A stretch of DNA of 64,000 bases, taken from contig DF237007.1 in the NCBI GenBank assembly GCA_000708835.1, positions 62,001 through 126,000 of the forward strand, in the 5' to 3' direction. Shown piece by piece: positions 35,695 through 46,760 of the stretch. This DNA is from Klebsormidium nitens (Eukaryota > Streptophyta > Klebsormidiophyceae > Klebsormidiales > Klebsormidiaceae). The notes below the pieces were generated by a model. It had not been told where the DNA came from. It saw nothing but the letters and a program-made list of their open reading frames with translations, and ran no database searches. The translations under genes and the position numbers were made by a program. Every line of letters starts with the position of its first letter. The first letter of the stretch is position 1.

Positions 35695-36579
35695 TCACCC
35701 GCCTCCATCACTAAGCCGGCCCCCCAGTTTTGCAGAAAACCCACAATAAGAAGTCGTCCAAATCCTTCGTCTTGTTTCCGGAGCTACCTGGTTCCCTGAA
35801 AACGTTTCCGGGTCTTCTTGAATACGTGCACGCTTGTCTGCGCGCGCGCACTTCTCGAAGGCTCGGCTGATGATGCTTCCCAGGCAAATCCTTGTCTTGA
35901 GACGCCCGGTAGATTGCCCTCTTCTCGACGCTGCATCGCAGACTAACCGGTATGTGGACACGGGGTGCTTCTAGCCAATTCGATTTGCCCGGTGGAGAGC
36001 CTGGTTGGCGGACGATAATGCAGGATCCTCAAGTTAAGGGGCAACACTAGAAACAAGCTTCGAATCGAAGCAGCTGATGTTGTCTGGTATCCGTGAATCA
36101 AAGACTACGTCCGTGAATCAGTGTGGACGTGACATCATCCCGCTGTTCCCAGCGCGAACACTGTCAAAGCGGACAATTCACATCGATTCATCAAAAATAT
36201 AGGAATCTCCTATTTCTGGGAAGACCAGAATTCTCACTCCTTCCGTGGGACATGTAGACAGGCTTTCTCGTGTAGCCAAGTTTGACTCGGCTCTGCCTGC
36301 GAAAGGAAGCTGAGCTCGCCTTTGCAAGGCAGAAACTTGCTCACCTCTCCACTTCAGGCACCGGAGCCGTTCAATTGTCGTCCGCTTTTCCCTAGTAGGC
36401 TGCGGGATGGGTGCACCATGTCTATCTCTTGACCGGGCACCCTTGATCTCATCCGGCGCCGGAACCGACCCGTTCTCATCCTCCGAGCTTCTACAATCTC
36501 CTGGCACCGATCCCTGATTCTCCTCCGAGTCTAGTTCGTCTCGGTCCGACCGCTTCCCTTTCGGCTTGCGCCGTCTCAT
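35695..36579 (-). CDS. Candidate small basic protein, unsupported by homology
   Basis: A start at 36579 (context AACCATGAG) opens a charged, low-complexity N-terminus beginning MRRRKPKGKRSDRDELDSEE. A donor at 36345|GTGAGC and an acceptor GATGCAG| before 35930 join in frame to a second basic stretch ([17 protein letters not shown], then SRAFEKCARADKRAR). A donor-like CAG|GTAGCT follows at 35788. If it is not used, the frame runs to a stop at 35695, giving about 156 residues. I recognise no family. It lies directly downstream of the broken SNF2 gene on the same strand and could be an unrelated gene or noise. Confidence 0.3.
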
Positions 36580-36664
36580 GGTTGCGGGCGCCCACGTGTC
36601 CGATCACACGTGTCAGATTATCCGACGGCTGCGGCTCTTTGTGATGCGCTGCTCGTAGAACTTC

Positions 36665-39600
36665 CTACCGAGGACCTTGTCTACGAAAGCAGTCTTGCAG
36701 CTCCTGCGCCTTTCCGTTCATCTTCAACCGCAGATATACGAAGTCGTTCCGCGGCGGAACCCCCAGCGCCCCGTGCAAAATTCCCTCCCCAGCGTAGTAC
36801 AGGAACGGCCCAAAGAGCGCCGTCAGCTCCACCCGAGCGGCTTCCGGTTCCGGTTCTGCTCCCGCGTTCCGTTCCAAGTTCTGGCCCGTTCTGGCGGACC
36901 ACTGCTCGAGCGGCCTCTCGACCCTTATCATAAATTCGTCGCTCGCTGGCAGGGCGCCCTCCAGTTCCTGTCCGTCTCGCGGGTTCCGGTGGCGATTCCG
37001 GTGCCGGAATACACTCCAGCGGACTCGTCAGACTGGGGTGCTGCCGCTTGGTTTTGCGCGTTCTTGAGTCCCGTTCGACTTTCTGGGCGCGGGCCGCGCG
37101 CGCCGAAGAGCGCCATGCCTGAAGCTCGAGGAATCTTTTGTGGCAGAGAGTACCTGAGAGGGAGTAAAGGGGCATCAAAATGCTTGCAAACTGATAGACC
37201 ATTCGGGGACTGACTTTGATTGAGTCGGTTTGGTTTTCATCAGGGAAACCCTCGTCAAGGTGAGTACTCATATGATGGCAACGCTCCCTTCAGTCAAATT
37301 CAGTGGAAGTAACAGGCGATCGCCTGGATGCAGCTACTTGATACGTCGAGGGCGGTGTGCAACGATATCAAATGATGGAGGGACCAATTTTTGTATTGGG
37401 AATCTGAATATATGCTCAGTCGCTTCTAGTACGAAGAATGGTCAGTGATCGTGAATGCGTTCCTAGAAAAGTCTCGCCCAACATTCACTTGGGGAGCATT
37501 CGCAGATTGATTGCACGCTTTCCTTTCATACACCTGTGACGGTGGGTATGCCGAAGAGGCTGACGCAATGGTGACGAACAAACGGATTGTTTTGAGTCCT
37601 GTAGTCGATAAGAAGAGACCTGGACGCTTCTCTAGATCAACAGCAGATCACCTGTCAGCATAAGCACCCGCGCCGTCCTCAGTCGATCCAACACCTGGAA
37701 CGTCTGCGTTCCGGTGACCCTCGTCCACGACTACCTGGTTCGGAACCTCCAGAAGCAGCTTTCCAAGCTCTGCCTGCGCGCCCGTCCGCCTCAGCTGCTC
37801 ATAGCTTATGAGCAGCGGGCCGTCCTTCCGGGCTCGCCACGTGGCGACCGTTTGCAGGCATTTCTCGTCTCCGTCTCGAGCGCGCACGTGCCGCGCGCCG
37901 CAAGTCTCGATCCGCGCGCTCTCCGTTCCGCCCGTTCCGCGCGGCTCCGGAACTCCTCCTCGCGCCGCTCCTGCGCGGCCGCGCGGCGGACGCTTGACGT
38001 GTCCAGCCGATAGACCGCCAAGTGGCGGGGCTTGCCGGGCTTGCCCGGAAACCACTTCCGAATTTCGAGCAGCCAGTTATCTTGGATGCTGGCGGGCGCG
38101 ACGATCAGGGGCAATAGCCGCTCTTGGTGACGTAGGTGCTCGTTCAGGGCTAACGCCTGCAAAAGGACGGGCGGTTTTGAGAATTTGTCGCGTTTTGTGA
38201 ATCTACTCAACGATGAACCGGCCTGTTCTTGCCTTGATTCCGGTCGCCGAAGTAACTTGCTACAAAGAGCTAGGACTTAATTATTCTTTTGCCATTCTAG
38301 AAGGAGTCAGCCCGCGTCTGCGTCTCAGCTCATCGGACCGGCCGCAATGTGCAAACGGAAGTAGATGAACTCTGAATACCAGTGACTATTTTGAACGGTT
38401 GTTATCTTGCCTGCCTCAGTCTACAGTAACTTGTGCTAAGGGGAAACGGCAGGGTTCAATGGTAATGAAGGACTGCGACAGCTTCCGGCAGAGAAATCGA
38501 AAAGGAAAACCTGAGAGTATTTTGAAGTCTGGACCTTCTTTTCATATTGTTCAAAAATTCATGTCGGGGTCCAGTTTCGAAGAAAAGAACAAGCTCGAGC
38601 AACGTCTTGAATTCTGAGACCTGCTAAATGGGTATGCAAAGAGGTCAAAGTTTGTTATCGAAGCAGAACGACACAAGAGCTCACCACAAGAGTTTTGCCA
38701 AGCCCGGGCGACATCCACAGGATTGCTCCCCTACCCTTTCCACCGGCCTCTGGATCGCCCACCATTCTCCGCTTCAGGAACTCAAATGCTTCCACTTGGT
38801 GCGGCAGCAGGTTTGCTTTTGAAAACGTCTCCCCACTGGGTGCCTCCAAAGAAGTTCTCGCCCCCAAAATCTGTCTCTCCAGACCGACTCCCACGCTCTC
38901 CGGGGCGTTCTTTTCCCTCATCTCCTTGCTGACGTTCTTACCATTTCCTTTCGTATTCAGAATCGGCTCCTTTGGCGAGACCTGACTTTGGCCGCCCGTT
39001 GCTTGCTTCGACTGACGTGCGTCCGCTTTCGTGAGCGGGGGACCAGCCGCTCGCAGCTCCGCGCGCGTGCGCGCTGTTTCTGCGTCGACGGGCGCGCCCA
39101 CCGCGAGCGCCTCCCTCATTGCCCGCTCGCGCTGGATTTGGGCGCACTGCTCCCAAGCAGTAGCCGCCGCGCCCTGGTCCGTCCCATCAACGGTCCGAAC
39201 CTGGCCCGCTCGTCATACAACGGTTCAAATTCGTCGCCGTCGCTGTCGGACGGCCACGTGAAACCCCTTCTGATCTGGCGCTCCATCGAGTTTCGAGCGT
39301 TCCCAAGCTGCTTCCGCCGCTCACGTTTTGCCCCGTTTTAGTTCCCAGCAATTTGTTTCACTCGCTCGTTTACGACGGCTGTTCTTCCGCCCCCTCCCCT
39401 CCTGCGGGTTAGCGATTATTTCCCCGTCGCGTAACCCAAACCCTGCCGCTTTCACGGCCCCAGCCGCAAACCCTTCGCCTCACGGACGCGAGGGGCGCGC
39501 TCTTGACCCCACCCCGCGGCCGCGTTCGCGCGCTCCTCCGCTGCTATGAGTCTCGCCCACCAGTCCCTGGACAGAACGTCCCGTTCTCCACTTCGTACAA

Positions 39601-39760
39601 AGGTATCGTTTGCAGGACCTCGCACTTTGGCAATCTTCGCGAGGCGCCCCGTCTTGTCGCCGACTTTCACTTCCGCCTCCTCGCCCCCTGTTAGACAAGA
39701 TCGAAGAATCCGGTCTTGAATTTGGAAGGAACCGCTCTGCATCGCTGCCGGTCTCGTGTT
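36665..39760 (-). pseudogene. Truncated, frameshifted SNF2-family helicase (CLSY/DRD1-like)
   Basis: Fragments of the first SNF2 ATPase lobe are recognisable in order on the minus strand. Near 38800-38690: LPHQVEAFEFLKRRMVG, then AILWMSPGLGKTLV (motif I) with a donor at 38685. From 38156: LPLIVAPASIQDNWLLEIRKW (motif Ia region) and, in a different frame, LLISYEQLRR and VVVDEGHRN (motif II, DEGH). Then, in a third frame, FQVLDRLRTARVLMLTG with a donor at 37652. From 37153: TLCHKRFLELQAW, followed in yet another frame by LFGPFLYYAGEGIL and DFVYLRLKMNGKAQEL. The shifts inside single exons have no GT-AG explanation. The second RecA lobe (motifs IV-VI, the usual SEGI and Q-x-x-R-x-x-R-x-G-Q signatures) is absent from the following 2 kb. 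The DEGH box and 'ISY' spacing resemble plant CLSY/DRD1 or ARIP4-like remodelers more than typical SNF2 proteins. Sequence errors could mimic some of this, but not the missing lobe. Confidence 0.6.
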
Positions 39761-40808
39761 CGCGTTAAATCGGCGCGCGTTCTGCGACCGGATGTGTACC
39801 CCGGCGGTGACTCGAAAGGTGCGCCGCAGCTACTTTAGCCTTAGCGTTTGCTAGATTGGTCCAGTCGCCTGTCCAAGTCAAAATTCTTGACGCCGTTCGG
39901 ATCCGGTTCCGGCCCGCCCGTTCCGTCTCCTGATTGCGTAGCTCGGCTTCCTCGAAGGCTCGGCTTGATGGATCTCAGATTCCGGTGTCCGTCACTCCCC
40001 CAGTTTCCGCTTCCGCCTGTTGCCTCACCCCAAGCAGACACTTTGTGACCCAGGTTCAAGCAGAGCGTGACAGTGGGGAATAGCACGACCGGTGCAGCTG
40101 TCGGTCAAATTCAACCTTACATGTATACCTCACTCAAATTAACCGATTGCAATTGCTTGAATAGGACGGCAACGAAAAGGGGAGCAGTTCCGAGTCCTTT
40201 TGCGCTTTGCACCAAAAAGTAAGGAAAGCCTATCCTCGGGGCGAGATTTTGTCCGAGGGTGCAAATAGAGTAAGAATCCTCGTAGCCGGGCGAGGAGCTG
40301 AAAGTACTGCCAAAACCAACGTAGGAATTGTGCAATTCAAGCTTTCAGAACGCGTCGTCCACTTCTTGATACCGCCTAGGTTATATGTTATCAATGACTA
40401 CCACGGGATCTACTCTGGTGGCTGTAAACCGTTTGCTTGGCTCGTTGCAAAGAAGCATGGTTCGAACTCGCGCGCACGCAAAATACTCGACAAACTCCTT
40501 CGGCTTGATCCGAGGACGTAAGTGCCGCAAAGAGTCTCGTACACAAGCTAAGAGAGACTCAGCTTTCATTTCAAGCCACTGAAAATCGTCACGAGAGTCT
40601 GTTTGTAGAGTCATCCTGATCGCAGCCTGAACTCTGAAGACTTGAAAGCTTGCCCACAGTCTGGTATGAAGAAACTAGTCACATGACCAGCTTTTCAGAT
40701 ATTCTCCCTTCCCATTTCTTTCATACTTCCTTTGAACTTCTTCGCACCGCAAGCAAGGCGCCACTGATTTTTTCAGCCGTCTGCAACCCCCGCAACCTGC
40801 TTGCAAAG
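39761..40808. other. Spacer upstream of the cysteine-repeat gene
   Basis: About 1 kb. It should include the 5' flanks of the divergent helicase relic and the secreted-protein gene. No coding sequence is supportable. Confidence 0.4.
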
Positions 40809-43800
40809 ATGGAGGCGAAGTCGTCCCTGATTGGCCTCTTCGGCCTACTTTGCCTCGTCCTGCAAAGTGCAGAGGTGAGTAAAAGTCGGTGGGAAAGACA
40901 AGCAGGTTTCCTATCGAAAAGGGGACCTCCTTCTGATGCTTGTTCTTTGTTCCTAGCTTTGGCTTACTTATGAGACCCTGCTCTCCGATCCGCGTTCTTG
41001 TTGAGTAGTCTCCATGTCGAACTTCCGGCGAGTGACTCGAGCATGAAATCTGGCAAGGCATATCATTGACATCAGTCTGTCACTAGGGAACTGGACGATT
41101 CTAAATTGCTGTATGAGTTGGCAAAGTATATAGACAACCTACATGGGCCACTCGGAAGATGCATCTCGTCCTGCTTATCTGGTCGATGGCCTTTTGTAGT
41201 GCGGGTGTTCTTGTTTCTTGTGATTCAAAGCCTTTTTCAAAAAGACAATCACGGCCAACACTTGTCGGAACGTCGGAGCGAAGAGTCAGTAATGTCATGC
41301 CGTGATAAGCAGCCGTTTCGGCCGTCGTTTTTAGAGTGTGTGTGTTTATGGTTTCCGCCCAATCACAGAAATCGCAGTTTGGAAGCCGCTTGACACGTTT
41401 GCTTCATCAATTTCAGGTTTTCGCAACCGCTTTGGGGGAAGACTCCGGTTCCGTCGATCCGATGACGGAACTCCGGTTCCGAGGCGAGACTACCGCAGTC
41501 GCCCACCGGAAGCTGATGCAGACTGCGTCACCAACTCAGGCGCTAGGTAGGTGCAGAACGAGCTTCAAAAAATATGGAGTTAATTGATCTAGATACTGCC
41601 CTAAAGGGCGATCGAGGAACTTCCTAAACCTGGCAACGGTGGCGAAACTAAGTTCCAAAATGAGGAAGAGAGACCCGGGTCTTTGAGAGGGACGCTTTAT
41701 TTCAGACCTGACTCTCAGGTGGGCTAGTGAGGTCTCGTTCGGTTACTATATTCTTCTGGTTCTTGGTGCAAGGTTGAAGCTTGAAAGCACGTCTCAAACC
41801 AAAATCCTGCGAATGACAAAAAAATGCTGTGCAAATCTGGTGCAATTAGGTTCAGCTTTGGTCTCACACTCCGCTGAGCTCAACTTGAAGCAAACCCTTC
41901 GGTCCGGATGCTGACTTCGAGTTCCTCGTGCTTAATCCCGGGTCAACACCTTAACGTGCAGGTGCGGTTGCGTCCATGTGCCCGCCTACTGACCTGATGT
42001 CGAAGCCGCTGACCCGGGTCATCTGTTACTACGTCGTGACGACTGGTGGGGTCGAGTCCAGTGCGAGGGCGGATTGCACGTACAACGCAACCGGTGCTCT
42101 TCTCAAGCCTTCAATAATACCCGCGGTCTCCTGCCCAGGTGAGAAAAGGGGCGCCGTTCCTGCTTCGAATAAAGCTCCAACCCGTTTCGACCCTTGTAGT
42201 GAATGCGGCCGGATCGGCTTTCATCACCTTTTGCTAGAAATCAAGCTAGAAGATCTACAGAGAGGCCGAAGCAGAGGCGGGAGGAGGGGACCTCGGCTTC
42301 TGCATAAGTCTGGGACGTTGTCTGGAAGCTGATCAGATGTAAAACGGTAATTTGTGGATAATCGACGTTGGATCCTTTCATTTCACCCAGAGTTCGCGAA
42401 AGATTCTTTTGGCCGAATGGAAGCATGTTATACAAACTGGAGGAGATTGGCACTTTACAAGGAATTCTTACAGACTTGGACGTACAGATGGGTTTTTCCT
42501 CGCCCTGTGGCCCTTCCGGCCAAATCTCGGCCAGTGCCGCTTGTGGTATAGATGCAAATAGTGACCGCTTTATTCGCTGCTTCTATGCGGTGATCATCCA
42601 TGACTTACAGATCTTCTCGACTTCGCCAGACAATCTCCAACTAATTATACTAGCAACTGGAAGTACTGTGCTTACCTTGAGTAGCATCTGTTCTTGGCTC
42701 GCAGTAATGGTCGTCCCCAACTCTTGTCCCGCGTCGGTTCAGCAGAACGTTGCAAGTGCGTACGTGTTCCGCCAGATAAATTCTGCTTGCCGGTACTTAA
42801 TCGCACTACCCGTAGATTCACGAGATTGCGTTTACGCCGCGACTGGCGCGCCAATTCCGAGGAACGACCCCGACTGTCCACGTGAGCGCTCTTCTTCGAA
42901 GGCAAAGGCCCTTGATTCAAGATCCATCTTCAGGTGATAGACGAAGGGAATGATCGGATGATGTGAATTTATTACGGTTTTGTGAAACACCATAGATGAT
43001 GTCTCAAGTACGAGTCCTTAAATAAGCGCCATATGAAAATGGGGGCAGAGTAAAAATGTTGGCCAGCCCGAGTGGCCAATTGATTGCCATACGGGTTCGC
43101 ATGCTTCAGTTCGGGACTACCTTAAAGCCTGAATTGTTCTAACCTCTTTCAAGGGCGTTCTGGTCTCGTCCTGAAATTCTAGGCTGTGTTGTATGATCAA
43201 AGCTCCTGAATACAAAATCATCAAGCAGCCCCGTTGCTTGACGGGGCTGGCAAATTCTCGTGCTTCACACATGTACTTTTGAATATGTGCGCAGGCGAAA
43301 TTAGTGTGTCCCCAACGCCTGCTCTGACGCCTGCTCCAACGACACAACCGCCAATGACACGTAAGTTGAACTTCAGTTGGCCAGCTTTGCGGTCGTCGCT
43401 CCGCTGTTCTGGGCTCCATTTTGGATCTTAAAGCGCGAAAGGAATCATTGGACAGAGTTGGTTGGAGTGGAGCTCCTCGTACCTTGGAGCTTAATAATGA
43501 AGCGAATAGAGTTCCAGTATCTCAGAAAAGAACGAGAGAAAGTTTGCGTAGCTCTTGCTAAAGAGCGCCCAAAGCTTTCTCAAGTGCAACTTCCCGTTCA
43601 AGCACGTCTTTCATGTCTTTTTTGCAGGTGTAGTGAGGCTCACATGCCCCGTCATAAATTCGACCTCGAACCCGTTGACGCGATTCGCGTGTCTGTACGG
43701 AGTCCAGCAGAGTGTCCCAGCCAGCTTTAACACTACATACGCGGACTGTTTCTACAACACGACCGGTGCACTCGTGCAGTCGCAAGTGGATGATCCAAAT

Positions 43801-45781
43801 ATCCTCTCCTGCCCAGGTGGGCTATAAAACCTCGAAGACGTTTATTTTCAATCTTCAAAACAATTGCTGCTTTTTAGAAGCTGACGAGAAGTAGAGGCAA
43901 AGGAACGCGGTATCTCTTCATTGACCGCATGGCTCCCTATAAGAGACCCTTAATTTGTGATTCCGGGTTTTGTTGGGGTCAAGTTGAGATGCGGCTCACA
44001 GATTTGAACGCTTTCTGTTGGGGCTTGGTTGAGCTCTAGCAATATCGACATCGGTCTGCAGTCGATACGCATACCTATTTAACCGTTACGTGTAGCAGCG
44101 CTACTCTTAAACGATGGAAATCATTTGGGGCCAGCGAACCTTTCACCTAGTGAAAGGTTGCTAGATTGCATCTACCCTCAGATCTATGGACTCGGAAGAT
44201 GTCATAGACTGAAGCGTCAAGCAACGACCCAATTGAGCAAGCTTGAAGTGTCAAGAAAACGTTATTGAAAGGTTGCAACGCGGACATCTGTCTTCATGCA
44301 TATTTGGCTTCACGATGACTATCACATACTACTACCGTCGTACAAAGCCAACGCATCAAGGACATCTTCAAGCAAGAGAATCTTGGCACCGTTCATTCAT
44401 AAAGTTGCAAACGACTTATCATTGCGCCGCAAGTTTGCCCCCTAGAATCGACCAATATGTGAATAAACTCCCCTCGAAGTCCTTTGGGCGCGCGGGCAGA
44501 TGGTTTAACCTATCCGTGTTCTTTGTCCCTCCTCATTGTAGGAAGCACACCGGTCCCAAACTCGTGCCCTAGCGCAACATCGGTTGGAATCTCTCCTGCG
44601 GTGACATTCTTCAACTTCAATTGCCTCTACAATACTCCTGCCTTGGCGGCCGGGTTGGGCCCTCAGAATGAAGGAAGTTGCCTGTACGAGCCACTTAATG
44701 GCACATTGCTCTTTAGCATCAATGTTCAATGTCCCGGTGAGTCTTGCACCTCTCCTCAAAAATAAAACCCATAAAAATAAAACCCTTGCGTTCGTCACCG
44801 GCCGGTCTAGAATCCCTTAGCATGATGATTTTGGAGTGCAAGGAAAGCACGTGAATTTTTTCGCCTACCGACGCTTTTTCTCCAATACTGCTAACTAACA
44901 TAATTAGGTCCGTTTTTGTCTCGTTTTGTAAATCGTTTCGACGAGCGGGTCCCCGCCACCAGATAGACGGTTGGAAGGGCACCTCATGCGTTTGAGCGGC
45001 TGATTGGGTATCCCTGGTAGAATCATTACCCAACAACTGAATCAAACCTTGAACGGGACTTGATTTGTCACGAAGCGGTCTGCACAGCAGTGCACTAGCT
45101 GTAAGCGGCACACTTGAACAGCCGTAGAGTTCCTTCAAATTTACAGCCGATGAAGTGGTGCTCGTTCAAGGCCCACTTTCCGGGAACTGGGACTTTCAAT
45201 TGTAAGTCGTGCACATGCAGCCCTTAAGCCACAGAAAAACGTCAGGAAGGTTGACTTGAAACGAATTTAATCCAATTTTCCGTTTTTCCGGTCCAATCAA
45301 GACCCGCTGTCGTGCTCATGACTATACCTTGTTGGACTTGTGCAGGCACCTTAATGCCCGTGCCGACTTACGGTAAGTTTCCGTTCCTCCCTTGACCACC
45401 TAGCCGAGTCCCATCTTAAGCGACAGAAATGTGCGCGCCATCTTTGAAATCGGCCCACGTACAGTGACGTGGATTTACGTCGATCATATTTCCAGGTTGC
45501 ATCTTGTACTACTTGAGGACGTATTGGATTCGATTGATAAGCATATGCAACGAATCACCTAGACATACAAATACAGCTTTCCGTTGGATACGGAAAGTTG
45601 CTCACTAATTGAACCGGTCGGTCGATCTGGTGCGTTAGGCAGGGACATCATGATGAATAATTGGATTGCAGTTCATTTATGCACTGTACGTTACCCTTGC
45701 GACCACGTTTTTCGTCTCAGTACTGTCGGTTGCGTTGTTGCCCTTCCTGAATCATCCAACACTCAATGTGCAGGCGCTTGA
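40809..45781 (+). CDS. Secreted protein with four tandem cysteine repeats, one per phase-1 exon
   Basis: Exon 1 (40809-40874) encodes a 22-residue signal peptide (MEAKSSLIGLFGLLCLVLQS). Exons 2-9 are 41417-41546, 41962-42138, 42705-42881, 43295-43360, 43628-43816, 44542-44736, 45346-45372 and 45774-45781. The model totals 344 residues, and all introns after the first are phase 1. Exons 3, 4, 6 and 7 each encode one module: C-P, 14-20 residues, C-[x]-Y (or C-R-Y), 10-20 residues, C-x-Y, usually T-G-A-L or close to it, and a closing C-P at the exon end. Examples are DCTYNATGALL, DCVYAATGAPI, DCFYNTTGALV and SCLYEPLNGTLL. N-glycosylation sites (NAT, NTT, NGT) sit next to the third cysteine. Exon 5 is a Pro/Thr linker (SPTPALTPAPTTQPPMT). 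The last two short exons are the least certain; another exon near 45140-45200 is possible. I recognise no family. Likely an extracellular or cell-wall protein. Confidence 0.7.
43227..43250. repeat. 9-bp stem hairpin in intron 4 of the cysteine-repeat gene
   Basis: CAGCCCCGT, loop TGCTTG, ACGGGGCTG: a perfect inverted repeat about 45 bases upstream of the exon 5 acceptor. Confidence 0.7.
44137..44159. repeat. 10-bp stem hairpin in intron 6 of the cysteine-repeat gene
   Basis: AACCTTTCAC, loop CTA, GTGAAAGGTT. Flanking AGC and GCT can extend the stem past one bulged base. Confidence 0.7.
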
Positions 45782-46760
45782 TCGTGGAAACAGTGTAACA
45801 GGATTGAAGCCGTAATTCCGCAACTGTCGCGCGCCAGGCTTTGGGCAGGATGGTCCGGGTATATAGAACGGTGGATAGAAACGGCGTGTGTTTACGTTCA
45901 ATTGTAGGATGTGAATAAGAGCGGGCAGAAACTAAGTTGAGACGAAACAAGATTCTGTGTAGTGCCGAAAAGAAGGTTCCGAGCCTATGGTTTGCACATG
46001 GGCGCAGTATGTACAAATCATTTCAGTCAGAGAGGTTTAGCTAATGTCTCTATTCACGACCCAACAAGTCCCGCTATACAAAGAAGTACGCTAACTGCAC
46101 AGCCAGCTTTTGACCAACCTCTTTTAATGAACACAAATATGTGAATATAACTAAGAAACCCCATATGGCCGTAATGATCCTAGAGGTCCTCACTTTCGAG
46201 CGCCAGCCCTACTTATTCCCTGTGCTCCTATGTACCTTCTCTCCGGGCATGCCCTTTGCCGTGTAAACGAGTGTGAGTATGTACAGCTTTTACCTGCCTC
46301 ATTTACACGTGAATGGTCTATTTTCTTCCCAGCACTGCTCCCATGTGCTCCATGTTGCCCCATCTCCTCATATCTGATAAAACCCGCTCTGCTTCACTTG
46401 GCCCCTAATCGAGGTAAAACGGTGTATGCAACTATCGGTCCTTCTTCGTCCAAACGAGGCTCCATCTCTCCTCAGCTCGACCCCCCAGCTTGTCGTCACA
46501 CACTCCATGAACCAGCGCTTCCCACTCGCTCCAGCCCACAGCCGTCCGGATCCATCTACTACCTCCGTACTGAACTCGGCAAGCCAACGAAGAGCCCTGC
46601 TTCCGTCCATCCCGCTTCGGCCACCCACTGCTGGAATTCAGCCGTGGGTGCCAACGCCCTAAGAATCTTCTCCCGAGCTCCAAAGCTCCACCACCGCAGG
46701 ATTCGCCCAAACCCCTCCACTACGGCCCAAACCCCTGAAGCCCTCACTCGCCCGCCCAAA
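45782..46760. other. Gene-free spacer, 3' flanks of convergent genes
   Basis: The cysteine-repeat gene and ATG11 converge here. A proline-rich open frame spans 46230-46787 on the plus strand. It overlaps the ATG11 end antisense and has no splice or family support. Confidence 0.45.
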
